Shown here: positions 19,390-28,041 of the stretch, piece by piece | How the letters are laid out: the number at the start of each line of letters is the position of its first letter | Position numbering within the stretch: position 1 is the first letter of the stretch | Source: Emticicia sp965283955 | GTDB taxonomy: Bacteria > Bacteroidota > Bacteroidia > Cytophagales > Spirosomataceae | Reading direction: 5' to 3' | NCBI GenBank assembly: GCA_965283955.1 | Contig: CBDIQW010000001.1 | Span: 5,208,001-5,272,000 of the forward strand | DNA length: 64,000 bases | Translations under genes and position numbers: made by a program | Notes under the pieces: model-generated | Database searches by the model: none | What the model was told of the DNA's origin: nothing | The model's input: the letters and a program-made list of their open reading frames with translations, nothing else

Positions 19390-19753
19390 TTACCCTCCTT
19401 TTTCTATAATTTGCTACTAAGTTTGATGCTGTCTCTTTTTTACCGTTTGCCAAATAGTCTTCTAAATCTTGTTCTGTGAACAAAACTTTTTTAGATACTT
19501 TAATGAATCTGATTGCACGCTTTGATGTTAGCCCATAAAGTGTTTGTGGGGCTATTTTTAGATACTCGGCAGCTTCTTTTATACCAAAATATTTTGATTT
19601 TGGAGTTTGAGTGCTGGCTATTGAGTGGCTTTTGAGCATTTCTGAAAACTGGTCAGAAATAGCCTCTGTAATTGATTTTGATAGATTTTGGACGAATTGT
19701 TCTATCGAATTTTGGATTTGTTTGTCCATTGTTCTTATAATTAATTTAAACAA
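19379..19753 (-). CDS. Excisionase-type helix-turn-helix protein
   Basis: A 124-residue protein whose C-terminal half is a MerR/excisionase-type winged HTH: YFGIKEAAEYLKIAPQTLYGLTSKR followed by a VLFTEQDLEDYL wing. Proteins of this type bias the integrase toward excision or switch on element genes. The first 50 residues form a coiled-coil-like stretch. It shares its architecture with the excisionase of the neighbouring element (24118-24498), down to the SKR tail of the recognition helix. Confidence 0.7.
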   Translation of the reverse strand: MFKLIIRTMDKQIQNSIEQFVQNLSKSITEAISDQFSEMLKSHSIASTQTPKSKYFGIKEAAEYLKIAPQTLYGLTSKRAIRFIKVSKKVLFTEQDLEDYLANGKKETASNLVANYRKRRVNAA

Positions 19754-20054
19754 TGAACCAAAGTTAATCTATGTAAAAATCCATAACTAATGACAAGGTA
19801 ATGATTTGAAGATATTTGGTAACCTTATGCTATCTTTTAAGATGCAATGTCTTGATTATCAGTGGTTTGTATTTTGTTTTTTATTTGACTTGATAAATTT
19901 TAAAGAGTGGGTTTCGTCAGCAGTCCAGATTAACTTAAATAATATTTTCTTTACTGAAATAGTAAAATGTAATGAGAATGAATGAAAAAAGTCTAAAAAT
20001 GAATCATTTTTATTAATGAATCAGTTTTTAGACTTGTATTATCTTAATTTCAAT
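19754..20054. other. Intergenic: element core to integrase
   Basis: Three hundred bases with no ORF that I can support. It holds the terminator listed next and the promoter region of the minus-strand excisionase operon. No RNA gene is recognised. Confidence 0.5.
19989..20035 (-). terminator. Integrase terminator hairpin
   Basis: AAGTCTAAAAA (19989-19999) pairs perfectly with TTTTTAGACTT (20025-20035) around a 25-base, partly self-pairing loop. It lies 20 bases beyond the integrase stop on the minus strand. Confidence 0.6.
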
Positions 20055-21293
20055 CTAATTGAATTGGGTCAGAAGGTTCGCATATTGCTTTTTAGTTTCA
20101 TCTTCAAAGCTATCAAGATAAGATTGTGTTGTGGCAAGGTTACTATGCCCTAATGCTTCTGAGATAAATTCTGTTGAAACACCACTTCTTTTTAAAACTG
20201 TACTGAAACTGTGCCTTGCTACATAAGTTGTTAGATTCTTATCAATTTCAACTTCACTGGCAATTCTCTTCATATACTTATTGATTAGCTTTGTAATATT
20301 CTGTATCAAGTCTCTTTCTTTTTGTGGAGTTATGTTAAATTCTAATATTGGGAAAATGTAGTTTTCAGGTTTAATATCTTTGTTTTTCCACTTTTCAAAA
20401 ATTTCTTTAGCCTCTGGACTCATGTAAATGGAAATCTCTTTTTGGTTTGACTTTGAAGTTCTTTCAGTCTTAGCCCTAACAAACATAATCTTATCTCCAT
20501 CAATGTTTTTAAACTTTAACCTTGCAATGTCTTTAACATTCAATCCATTGCATAAATAAGAGAAACACCAAAAATCCTTAGCTTTATCTTCTGGAGTGAA
20601 CTCAATAGTTGGATATTTGAAAATTCTACTAACTTCTTCTAATGTCAATGCTTTTTTGATATTATTACCTTTTGGAATCTGAAACTTGTTCTTTTTAAAA
20701 GGATACCCTTCTTTTGTAATAATGCCATTATCTATGGCTTGGTTATATATTGCTCTCAAACTTCTTAAATATATGCCAATAGTTGTTGATGTATTATCTT
20801 GAGCCAACATCCATTTTTCATAGTCATTTAGGAACTTAACAGTAATATCATCAAATGTCAGCTTCTTTCTAAATTTTTTGAGAGAGTTTAAGGTACACTG
20901 GTAGCTTGAAGCTGTTGAGACCCTACCTTCTTCTTGGAGTTGGTTAATATAAACCTCAATATTTTTATAGACATCATTCGTCTTAGCCTCTTCTTCATGG
21001 TTCACAAAGAAAGCATCTTTAAACTTGTCAAAAGTAAAGGTTTCAATTTTATCTGTAACCTCTTCTGCCTTTTGTTTGATGGCATCACAATAGAGTCTAA
21101 TATCTTTGAGGTTTTCATCTCTCAATTTTGAAGAATACAACTTTGAAAATTGTTCCTCAGTCAATTCTTTTGAAATTCCATATAGCCTTGTAATTCTATT
21201 AAAAGTCACCCTAAGTTTCAAAGGAAAAAGTCCTTCCTTAGTCACTTTTCTTGTGTCTTGTATAATTGCAAATGAAGGTTTTATAACTCCCAT
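20055..21293 (-). CDS. Tyrosine integrase of element 1
   Basis: A 412-residue site-specific recombinase. The N-terminus is an arm-binding domain (GVIKPSFAIIQDTRKVTKEG), the middle a SAM-like core-binding domain, and the C-terminus the catalytic domain. Visible catalytic residues are Arg360 (YVARHS), His383 (LGHS) and Tyr392 (TQSYLDSF). The first catalytic Arg region reads YLCNGLNVKDIARLKF, the form usual in Bacteroidota integrases. It lies 161 bases from the 111-bp repeat at 21455, the typical place for the enzyme that made that junction. It resembles the integrase of element 2 in length and motifs but is clearly a different protein. Confidence 0.85.
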   Translation of the reverse strand: MGVIKPSFAIIQDTRKVTKEGLFPLKLRVTFNRITRLYGISKELTEEQFSKLYSSKLRDENLKDIRLYCDAIKQKAEEVTDKIETFTFDKFKDAFFVNHEEEAKTNDVYKNIEVYINQLQEEGRVSTASSYQCTLNSLKKFRKKLTFDDITVKFLNDYEKWMLAQDNTSTTIGIYLRSLRAIYNQAIDNGIITKEGYPFKKNKFQIPKGNNIKKALTLEEVSRIFKYPTIEFTPEDKAKDFWCFSYLCNGLNVKDIARLKFKNIDGDKIMFVRAKTERTSKSNQKEISIYMSPEAKEIFEKWKNKDIKPENYIFPILEFNITPQKERDLIQNITKLINKYMKRIASEVEIDKNLTTYVARHSFSTVLKRSGVSTEFISEALGHSNLATTQSYLDSFEDETKKQYANLLTQFN

Positions 21294-21449
21294 AATTTTT
21301 TCTACTTAATTTTAGTTGCATAACATTTTGCATAACAAATATAATAATTATTGATTAATATTACTAAAAATTATGAATAATTATTTATATATTTGCCTCA
21401 TTATAAGCACTTTATATAAGTATCAATAAGTATAGATAAGAATAAAATA

Positions 21450-21498
21450 TCTGACTGTTAATCAGAGGGTCGCTGGTTCGAGCCCAGCTTCGGGAGCA
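21450..21498 (+). other. 3' half of a tRNA-Asn (GTT) gene in an att site
   Basis: An anticodon arm TCTGA-CTGTTAA-TCAGA with anticodon GTT (21450-21466), a variable region, a T arm GCTGG-TTCGAGC-CCAGC and an acceptor 3' strand TTCGGGA plus G are all in order. The D arm and 5' acceptor strand are absent upstream, so this is a tRNA fragment, not a working gene. Confidence 0.8.
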
Positions 21499-21565
21499 AG
21501 TTATAAGCCTTATAATCAGCTGATTATAAGGCTTTTTTTATTGTCAAAATTCTGTTTTATAAAAA
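21455..21565. repeat. Direct repeat copy 1 (att site, 111 bp)
   Basis: Identical over 111 bases to 30438-30548. It starts in the anticodon loop (CTGTTAATCAGAGGG) and runs through the tRNA 3' end and the terminator to a run of A's. It separates element 1 from element 2 and serves as a junction for both. Confidence 0.9.
21505..21539 (+). terminator. tRNA terminator inside att copy 1
   Basis: A perfect 30-base palindrome (arms 21505-21519 and 21520-21534) followed by T's. It has the form of the rho-independent terminator of the original tRNA gene, carried along in each att copy. Confidence 0.8.
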
Positions 21566-21581
21566 TCAGTTTAAACATAGT

Positions 21582-21821
21582 TTAAACATTTTCATTTTGG
21601 TTTAAACCGCTCTCTACTTTTTGGGATTCAATTTTTGCGGCTTCTGCTTCTTCATTTTTTTGACGTAAGAAGTAAACTAATACTCCACCGATGAGAATAG
21701 AAATACCCAAAATAAACTTCCAAATATTTGAGGATTTATTTGAAGAGATATACTCTGTATTTACCGGAGAATAAGATACTGGCATTATCTCTCCAAATGG
21801 ATTATCTGTTTGTGTAAACAT
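21582..21821 (-). CDS. Small single-pass membrane protein
   Basis: About 79 residues from a start at 21821 (MFTQTDNPFGEIMPVS). This is 4 bases after the upstream RHH stop, so I prefer it to a longer start overlapping that gene. One membrane helix, WKFILGISILIGGVLVYFL, is followed by a charged KNEEAEAAK tail. The function is unknown. Confidence 0.5.
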   Translation of the reverse strand: MFTQTDNPFGEIMPVSYSPVNTEYISSNKSSNIWKFILGISILIGGVLVYFLRQKNEEAEAAKIESQKVESGLNQNENV

Positions 21822-21825
21822 GGTT

Positions 21826-22260
21826 TTAAGAAAGTTTATTGGTTTTAAATAAAATCTTGTACACTTCTTCAATACTCGTAATTGCATCTTTTCTTGGAAT
21901 TCCGTCTTTATCTATATATGGAATTATCTTACCTTGATTATTAAGATATGCTCTTTTCATCATCGGCTCTTCATAGAAAAATGCAAGTTTCCTTGTTAAT
22001 TCTTTAACTTGGCTTTTTAGCTGCCAAATAATAGCTTCACTGTCATTCACTTGACTTGGTTGAGAGTATTGATTTTGTGTTTCACGATTTTCCACAATCG
22101 CTTCTACATACTCTGAAAGACTCATGCTAAAGCCTTGAGCTTCCTGAGCTAAACCGATTTTCAATTGTGGACTACATTTAAAGCCAAGTGTTACTTTGTT
22201 GCGGGAGTTTGCAATTTCATCTAATTGCAATGCTCTACCTGTTCGCATTGTTGGGTGCAT
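21826..22260 (-). CDS. Ribbon-helix-helix DNA-binding protein (partition or MobC-like)
   Basis: A 144-residue protein. Residues 18-55 fit a ribbon-helix-helix fold: NKVTLGFKCSPQLKIGLAQE (strand and first helix), then SMSLSEYVEAIVENR (second helix). A coiled-coil linker and a C-terminal tail follow. Small RHH proteins bind short, evenly spaced repeats and act in plasmid partition, relaxosomes or autoregulation. Directly upstream of its start lies a set of repeats spaced by 10 bases (22318-22386), which is a natural binding target. No relaxase is next to it, which lowers the MobC reading. Confidence 0.6.
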   Translation of the reverse strand: MHPTMRTGRALQLDEIANSRNKVTLGFKCSPQLKIGLAQEAQGFSMSLSEYVEAIVENRETQNQYSQPSQVNDSEAIIWQLKSQVKELTRKLAFFYEEPMMKRAYLNNQGKIIPYIDKDGIPRKDAITSIEEVYKILFKTNKLS

Positions 22261-22317
22261 ATATTTGTGTTGTTTAATTGTTGTGCTAAACTACAAAACC
22301 CTAACTAACCACTTTTG

Positions 22318-22386
22318 TGTTAATTAGGGTTTACTTGAGTTAATCTAAATTAATGGAGGTTAATTCGAGTTAACTTCAGTTAATCT
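22318..22386. repeat. Seven-step array of 10-bp-phased GTTAA repeats
   Basis: Starting at 22321 the sequence falls into 10-base steps, nearly all beginning TAA (22321, 22341, 22351, 22361, 22371, 22381; the 22331 step reads TTA). Most are preceded by GT, so GTTAA recurs on one face of the helix. One step is the palindrome GTTAAC. The array covers the stop codon of the small HTH gene and the promoter region of the RHH gene. It may be an operator, partition site or origin iteron. Confidence 0.7.
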
Positions 22387-22565
22387 GGTGGTTCACCTAA
22401 GTGAGTAAAGACCATTTCAACTTGTTTTGGCGTAAGAATCCGTTTGTTTTTTACAAGATTCAGGTCTGGAATCAATTCCAACCAACTATTAAATGTTGGT
22501 AAACTTACCTTAAAACGCCTTGATAGTTGCGATTTTGACTGACTTGCAAATCTATTTTCTTTCAT
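22380..22565 (-). CDS. Small helix-turn-helix protein
   Basis: About 61 residues from an ATG at 22565 (MKENRFASQSKSQLSRR). An upstream in-frame ATG at 22604 would put the start inside an inverted repeat that looks like an operator, so I prefer the shorter form. Residues SQLSRRFKVSLPTFNSWL form a helix-turn-helix. The stop lies in the 10-bp repeat array. It is probably a regulator of the element. Confidence 0.5.
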   Translation of the reverse strand: MKENRFASQSKSQLSRRFKVSLPTFNSWLELIPDLNLVKNKRILTPKQVEMVFTHLGEPPD

Positions 22566-22582
22566 TTTATTAGGCTTTTTAG

Positions 22583-22630
22583 GTTTCGCATTTCGCAACC
22601 ACATATATGTAGCGTTGCGAAATACGAAAC
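22583..22630. promoter_or_regulatory. Operator-like inverted repeat upstream of the small HTH gene
   Basis: Two 17-base arms (22583-22599, starting GTTTCGCATTTCGC, and 22614-22630) pair with one mismatch around a 14-base AT-rich spacer. It sits between the RepA-like and HTH genes. It is a candidate binding site for the HTH protein or for replication control. Confidence 0.6.
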
Positions 22631-22721
22631 GTTTTAAAAGTTAATTTTTAAGCTGTAATACACTTTACCGTTTCTACGAATCTTATCTAAAAAATCATCT
22701 TTACGTCAAGCATTTAATTTT

Positions 22722-23756
22722 TCATCTATCGTTTTGTGCTAAATCTACCCTTGCTTTTCTCAAATCATTGATTAATTTTCCTCTATTTATTGAAACTTTA
22801 ACTAAACTATTCTTAATCCAAACCTCAACTTTATCCAACGGTGCTTTCTCTTGCTTGCCTATTTGGGCTTGCTTTATTAAATCGGCATCAGCCTCGACTA
22901 ATCCCTTAACTTCATCATCATAGCGAAGATAAACGGAGTCTATCTGTCGTGTATTTCTACTATGAAGAAACTTCAACATGATGAGGTCTTTAGAGTCTCC
23001 ATCGAAAGCTATCTGAATCACTTGACTTGCTTTATTGATTATCTCAGTACCTAAGTGTCCACGAGCTTTCTCTCCTCCTGGGTTTTCGTGGATGACACAA
23101 ATAAACGTTACGTCGTTTTGATTGATTAACTCATTCATTAAATCAATCAATTTAAGGCTTTCTTTAGGGTCATTGAAGTTTTCTATACAATCAGTTACAA
23201 CATCAAGAACAATTACAAACTGGAAGTTTGGAAACTCCTTTTGCTTGTATTCAATGTAGTTTTTAAGTGTTTCAAATCGGTTTTTCCTTGCAATATCTAC
23301 CAATGAAATACAATCAAATTGAGGTGGATTTTTATCTATTGGATAGCCTGACTTTTTGCGTATTTGCTGCATTGCCCACGGCAATTGGTCATTCTGATTA
23401 CGTTCAGTATCTACATAAAGCAGCATTACTTGTTTAATTAACTCTCGTGTGAAACCAATCAGGTTTATTAAATAATTAATGTGCAATAAGCAAATACAAA
23501 GCGTTTCAGATAATCGACTTTTGTGAACACCCTTTTTTCCTTGCACTACTACAATGGTATTTGGATAAATAACTCCCAAATTTCCACGAGAAATAATTGG
23601 TCGTGAAAATTCAATTTTTTGAATACTGCGGTCATGTATTTTCTGACGAGTTACTAATACTTTATTCATATTAGCATCAAAGTTTGGAGCTGGAACTATA
23701 TTATTCTGTGCTTTTTTGCCGAATATTGATTCGGCTCTTTCAAGTAATGAACTCAT
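22722..23756 (-). CDS. RepA/AAA_25-like ATPase
   Basis: A 344-residue protein of the RecA-like fold. It has a P-loop GKKGVHKS at 73-80, a Walker B strand FVIVLDVVTD near residue 190, and a later HLGTEIINKASQ motif. This pattern is typical of RepA/DnaB-like ATPases of small Bacteroidota elements, which help start replication. The Walker A has a His in place of the usual Gly before KS (GVHKS instead of GxGKS), but this variant is frequent in the group. Its start overlaps the coiled-coil gene by 4 bases. Confidence 0.65.
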   Translation of the reverse strand: MSSLLERAESIFGKKAQNNIVPAPNFDANMNKVLVTRQKIHDRSIQKIEFSRPIISRGNLGVIYPNTIVVVQGKKGVHKSRLSETLCICLLHINYLINLIGFTRELIKQVMLLYVDTERNQNDQLPWAMQQIRKKSGYPIDKNPPQFDCISLVDIARKNRFETLKNYIEYKQKEFPNFQFVIVLDVVTDCIENFNDPKESLKLIDLMNELINQNDVTFICVIHENPGGEKARGHLGTEIINKASQVIQIAFDGDSKDLIMLKFLHSRNTRQIDSVYLRYDDEVKGLVEADADLIKQAQIGKQEKAPLDKVEVWIKNSLVKVSINRGKLINDLRKARVDLAQNDR

Positions 23757-24121
23757 TTTAATAAGCTATTTATTGTTTGTGAATATTTGTTTAATAAATT
23801 ATCTATTATGGTATCTTTTTGTTGAATTTCTTGCCGAAGTTGCTGATTTTCAGTCCATTGTTTCATAATAGAATCAGATACTTCGGCAGTTTCTAATAGA
23901 TAGCTTTTTTGGGTTTCTTTATTAATTTCCAAAAAAGCTATCAGTTCTTGTGTTTCTTCTTCTAAATCCTTCATTTGTTTGTGCTGCCAATCGCTTAAAT
24001 TTTCGATCGGAATTGCATGGTATTTATCTATTTGGTCGAGCTTTTTATGAAGTCTTTTTTCTATTCTTGGTAGGCTTTCATCAAAAACCTTCTGCCAATA
24101 AGCCACGGCAAGGCCACTCAT
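23753..24121 (-). CDS. Coiled-coil protein of the element
   Basis: A 122-residue protein that I do not recognise. It is rich in Glu, Gln and Lys, with long helices (EEETQELIAFLEINKETQ and later WTENQQLRQEIQQKD), and has no Cys. It overlaps both neighbours by 4 bases (ATGA junctions), so it is made with the excisionase and RepA-like proteins. Confidence 0.55.
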   Translation of the reverse strand: MSGLAVAYWQKVFDESLPRIEKRLHKKLDQIDKYHAIPIENLSDWQHKQMKDLEEETQELIAFLEINKETQKSYLLETAEVSDSIMKQWTENQQLRQEIQQKDTIIDNLLNKYSQTINSLLK

Positions 24122-24498
24122 CGTTTTCGCCCTCTCTTGCTCATTTCTTGAATGGCTTCTTGTTCAAGCACAATACGTGTTTTTTTACGGCCTTCTTCAA
24201 GCCATGCTTCAAGGTCTGAGATTTTAAAGAAATTTCTTCGTGAGCGTTTCACAAAAGGAATTTCTCGTTTGGAGGTAAGTTGGTACAATGATGCCTTTGG
24301 AATTTTGAGAAACTTGGCAGCTTCATCAATTGAAAGAAACTCATTTGCATTAGAGTTCTTATTGGGACTTGTTGTTTGCTCGGCAAGAGCAATGCGAACG
24401 GAGGTCTGTATTAGTGCAGCTAATTCACCTGCTGTTGTTATGATGATATTCACGATATTTACCGAATCGGGATTAGGTTCGTCCGATTTCGTTGGCAA
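24118..24498 (-). CDS. Excisionase-type HTH protein of element 2
   Basis: A 126-residue protein with the winged HTH FLSIDEAAKFLKIPKASLYQ then SKREIPFVKRSRRNFFKISDLEAWLEEG. It is probably the directionality factor or activator for element 2. It is a distant relative of the element 1 excisionase (19379-19753). A short polar N-terminus precedes the HTH. Confidence 0.7.
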   Translation of the reverse strand: MPTKSDEPNPDSVNIVNIIITTAGELAALIQTSVRIALAEQTTSPNKNSNANEFLSIDEAAKFLKIPKASLYQLTSKREIPFVKRSRRNFFKISDLEAWLEEGRKKTRIVLEQEAIQEMSKRGRKR

Positions 24499-24572
24499 AT
24501 ATGTTGTTGATATTTGTAGATATTTATTTAATTGTACGGGTAAGCTAATATTAACTTACCTCCAAAATGATT

Positions 24573-25814
24573 TCATAACTTGCTCATTATCAAATCTTTA
24601 ATCCTTTCAATTATCTTTTTTTCTTCATTTTTATTTTTAGGGAGTTCATTCTCATAAATTAAAAATCCTTTCAATTGTTTAGCCGAGTATCCAGTTAAAA
24701 CTTGAATTGCCTTGTAAAAAGACTCAAGACTAATGGAGTCTTTATTATTGAATACACAGTTTAATTGAGCCAAATAACTGAACAGGATGCCAGTCTCTTG
24801 TTTTGATAAAATAGTCTTTTTATCGCCTTTTGCTCTATCAAGCGGTTTAGGTATTTCGATTTTTTCAACGACCTTTCTACCTAAGCGTTTTGTATCCTCT
24901 ACTTTATTATCAATTATCGTGTTATCATCTACTGTGTTACTATTACTTATTATACTTTCTACTCTATCTAAAAACTTAAACGTAATCAACTTAATATTAG
25001 GGTTAGCCAATATTTTAGGGAACTTCATATATAAGATTTCAATAAACTCTTTTAAGTTCTCTGCATCACCTTCAAAGGTGTTTTCTAAATGCCAATTCAA
25101 AAATAGTTTTACATCATACGGGTCTATTAGCTCTAAACGAAATGCAAAAAAATATTCAAAGGATTTTCTGTCATGCTTATAACTTAAAACACACTCTTGA
25201 TAGTGAGTATATACATCATAACTCCATCTACGCCATTGAAAAGGGTCATCATCATCAAGGATTCGAGAGTGATTACCACTTTTCAATTTGGATACCACCT
25301 CTTGCTTCTTTTTCTCTGAAATATCCTCAATATATTCTATTCCTGATTCTTTTTCTTTTAAAATCCGTATTTCGTCATCTTTCTTTAACTTTTCTTGTTC
25401 TTTTAAGGGTAAATCGGAAAATGCTGTACCTCCAAGAAGTACTCTATACCAATTATATTCCTGTTCATTATTTTCTCGTTTTTTATATACCATTGAGAGC
25501 CATTCGTCATCAGTTAAATTAAATGAATAATTTTCGCAAGAATGAACAAAAAAATCAGGGCGAAAAATATCAGTCCTGTATTCTTTATCTCGCCATGTAA
25601 GATATTGTTGTTTAAAATACAGCCAATTATCTGGATAAAAAGGTGCAGTGGGTTCTACCCCCTTTTGAATTAGGGTTTGCTCAAGGGTTTGTTTGAATTC
25701 TTGAAGTATAGCTTCAGAAAACTGCTTACTACATTCACCACTCACTGCGTGGTACACATCAGCAGTATTTATTTCACATTCATACGATTCGGAATAATAG
25801 AACTCTTTTTCCAT
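24573..25814 (-). CDS. Unknown 413-residue protein of element 2
   Basis: I do not recognise this protein. It is highly charged, without signal peptide or membrane segments. It ends in a helical block (KQETGILFSYLAQLNCVF, then AIQVLTGYSAKQLKGFL) that recalls the C-terminal helices of RteC-like element regulators, though that match is weak. The N-terminus is rich in Tyr and Glu. It stands alone between the cargo gene and the excisionase operon. Confidence 0.45.
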   Translation of the reverse strand: MEKEFYYSESYECEINTADVYHAVSGECSKQFSEAILQEFKQTLEQTLIQKGVEPTAPFYPDNWLYFKQQYLTWRDKEYRTDIFRPDFFVHSCENYSFNLTDDEWLSMVYKKRENNEQEYNWYRVLLGGTAFSDLPLKEQEKLKKDDEIRILKEKESGIEYIEDISEKKKQEVVSKLKSGNHSRILDDDDPFQWRRWSYDVYTHYQECVLSYKHDRKSFEYFFAFRLELIDPYDVKLFLNWHLENTFEGDAENLKEFIEILYMKFPKILANPNIKLITFKFLDRVESIISNSNTVDDNTIIDNKVEDTKRLGRKVVEKIEIPKPLDRAKGDKKTILSKQETGILFSYLAQLNCVFNNKDSISLESFYKAIQVLTGYSAKQLKGFLIYENELPKNKNEEKKIIERIKDLIMSKL

Positions 25815-25870
25815 TAAATTTCTATCTTTACAAGTACCTTATAAAGATAAAAATTTTTATTTATTCAATT

Positions 25871-27447
25871 CTAACTTTTCAGATTAAATGGTAAACCTAC
25901 TTTTAAGCCAAGAAACCAATCTCTACTAAAGACTTTATTCTCATCATTCTTTTTGAAAACATTTGGAAAGCCTAAATACGGTAATAAATAAACCCTGCTC
26001 TTATCTTGTGCGGTCACATTGAATACTAAGCCTAACTCGACTGCCAAATTTGTCTGGCTTTTTAACAATGGATTGTATGTGTACTTCAAATTGCCAAATA
26101 TACCAGGCATAAAAGTTCGCTTTGTCTTAATTTTAAACAGTTCATACGAAATAGTTACACCAGTTCCATTTTTTTTGATTGAATCAACAGGATACCCCCC
26201 AAATGATTCTTTTGAGTATATTTCGAGGGTATCATTCTTTGTTTTAAACGTATTCTTTTCATAACTCAGCGATGTAAAATCGCTTAAATTTGAAACATTA
26301 TTTATGCTTATTCCGATTCTATTAAGTGTGTATGATTCTCGACTTCGTTTTACTATATTACCTAATAGTTTGATTCCACTATTATTAAAATACTTGGTTT
26401 TTACTGATAAATCATTCGCCATAATACTCACTGGCTCAACGCTCAATATAGGGGCAATTGTAAACCAAGTTCTTACGATTTGCCCATAACTATGAAACTT
26501 CTCAAGTTTAGTAATCTCAAAATCAGTCATTACTTCTTCTGATTGATTATACACTATAAGTTTTTCTTTAAAGTCTTTATAAATCTTATCATGGTCAAAT
26601 ATTAATCTCTCTGAGCCTAAACTATACATATCATCAATATTGATTACCGCTTTTAGATTTTTACAATACACTTTTATTGCATTTACTAATGCTTGGCTTT
26701 CTTCATTACTAAAAGTAATAGGGCTTTTGCTTGAAATACTTACTACATTTTGAAAAAGGGTACATACCGCTTGTTCCTGATTCTCTTCATCAATTATTTG
26801 CACTAAAGCCTCTATTAATTTGGGGTCTTTTGCTGGATTGTTTCGCTGTTCGGTTGCAATTAGAGCCATAGCCAATAACTCTAACCTTTGTTTTTCAATC
26901 TCATCTTTTTTTCAGTTATTTCTGACTTTGCATAACACTTCTCAAAATCATAGCCTCTTACCCACCATGACCTGTTTAAGAAAATACTTTTTTTAGAATT
27001 ATTGAATAGACTCCTCGTAGGTATCCAGTGAAAACTTGGTGTTATGGCTACTTTTGTATTTAGTTTTTCATTATCAAAAAGTTTAGCAATACCATCTGAA
27101 TTTACTCCGAATGTAAAATCTACAGTTTTTATCCAATCTGTTTTTTTATCATTGCCATATCTCCAAGTACCTGTAAGCTCAGTTTTTCCTAAATCAAATT
27201 TTAACCCTGACACCGTACTATTTTGGTTCAGAACTGTATATGTAACCTCATCTTTTATGAATTTTGTATAAGCTTCGTTACTCATTTTAGGAGGGCAGTC
27301 ATCAACAGTTGCTAAAATTCCTTTTTTCTTTGTTGTACTCTTGATTAATTTGGTCGGGTTTTCGAGTATAAACTCTTTCTTCTGTGCATTTGCTACGTGC
27401 ATCGTTATAATGCTTAGTATAAATAATAGGAAAAGATTTGCTTTCAT
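25871..27447 (-). CDS. Secreted outer-membrane-like protein (frameshifted)
   Basis: About 526 residues if one frameshift is bridged. The ATG at 27447 gives a signal peptide (MKANLFLLFILSIITMHVANAQ). Alternating strands such as FDLGKTELTGTW and NLKYTYNPLLKSQTNLAVEL suggest beta structure, and the C-terminus ends in aromatic residues like a barrel. The frame breaks at an A7 run near 26917-26925. One more A joins ITEKK to DEIEKQRLELLAMALIA with no gap. It is probably cargo of element 2. No function can be named. Confidence 0.6.
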
Positions 27448-27490
27448 AGTAGTATATTTTGGTTTAAGTTTTTTTGCAAATATTACCAAC

Positions 27491-27526
27491 AAAAATGCCC
27501 ATTTCACTATCGAAATGGGCATTTTT
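27491..27526. terminator. Bidirectional 15-bp terminator hairpin
   Basis: AAAAATGCCCATTTC (27491-27505) pairs perfectly with GAAATGGGCATTTTT (27512-27526) around six bases. It lies upstream of the secreted-protein gene and isolates it from transcripts of the yhcG side. Confidence 0.75.
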
Positions 27527-27532
27527 ATTATT

Positions 27533-28041
27533 CGGTACTCTCGGCTACCATTGCCAGCGGTTCTTCGCTGAGTTGGTAGGTTTTGTTGGGTTTTTCTTCT
27601 GAAATGAATTCAAAGACATTATGGCATTAGATTGGTTAAGTACGATGCCTTATTAGTATCTTATATTTGAATCTAACAAATTGTCGTGCCAGTGTAACGA
27701 CAATTTGTTTACTATTTTAGACTTTGACTATACATCCTCCAAACTCTCCAAAATCTCCTCCCATTTAGCCTGTAATAGTTTTTTATCAGGCAGTTTAGTT
27801 TGATAAAGCAGCTATTAAAGTAGGTGAAAGACTACGGCTTAAAGCATATTCTACTACTGTATTGTCTTTACCTTTGCAGAGCAAAATACCGATACTTGGA
27901 TTTTCATGTGGCTTGCGTACATTCTAAGGCAATTCTCTATCCGAGGATGAGAGTTATTGATTTGCAACCAATTAATTATTTGTCCATGTAATCTCTCGCC
28001 ACACTGTGGCGAGTTTTGGAAAACCTTGACACATTACATAA
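27533..28041 (-). pseudogene. YhcG (DUF1016) C-terminal remnants
   Basis: On the minus strand a disrupted reading shows HENPSIGILLCKGKDNTVVEYALSRSLSP and then LPDKKLLQAKWEEILESLEDV (about 27730-27935), the end of a DUF1016 nuclease like the intact one next door. It is broken by stops. Nearer the terminator a separate short frame, KPNKTYQLSEEPLAMVAESTE (27533-27610), has no assignment. This looks like debris of an earlier copy, left by recombination between yhcG-type genes. Confidence 0.55.

Larger units (their letters stand above)
1..21565. mobile_element. Element 1: integrative element carrying the Dnd island (left end off window)
   Basis: The stretch ends at the tRNA-Asn-derived repeat (21455-21565) with an integrase, excisionase, primase-like and SSB-like core beside it. 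All the defence genes lie between the core and the left edge. The other att copy, probably with the intact tRNA, should be left of base 1. The extent is inferred, not seen. Confidence 0.6.

Noticed and set aside
21450..21498. Intact tRNA-Asn gene
   Set aside because: Only the anticodon arm, T arm and 3' acceptor strand are present. Upstream bases do not form a D arm or 5' acceptor strand.
21826..22260. MobC relaxosome protein
   Set aside because: The RHH fold would allow it, but there is no relaxase gene in element 2. A partition or regulatory role is as likely.
22318..22386. CRISPR array
   Set aside because: Units are 10 bases with no spacers and no cas genes nearby.
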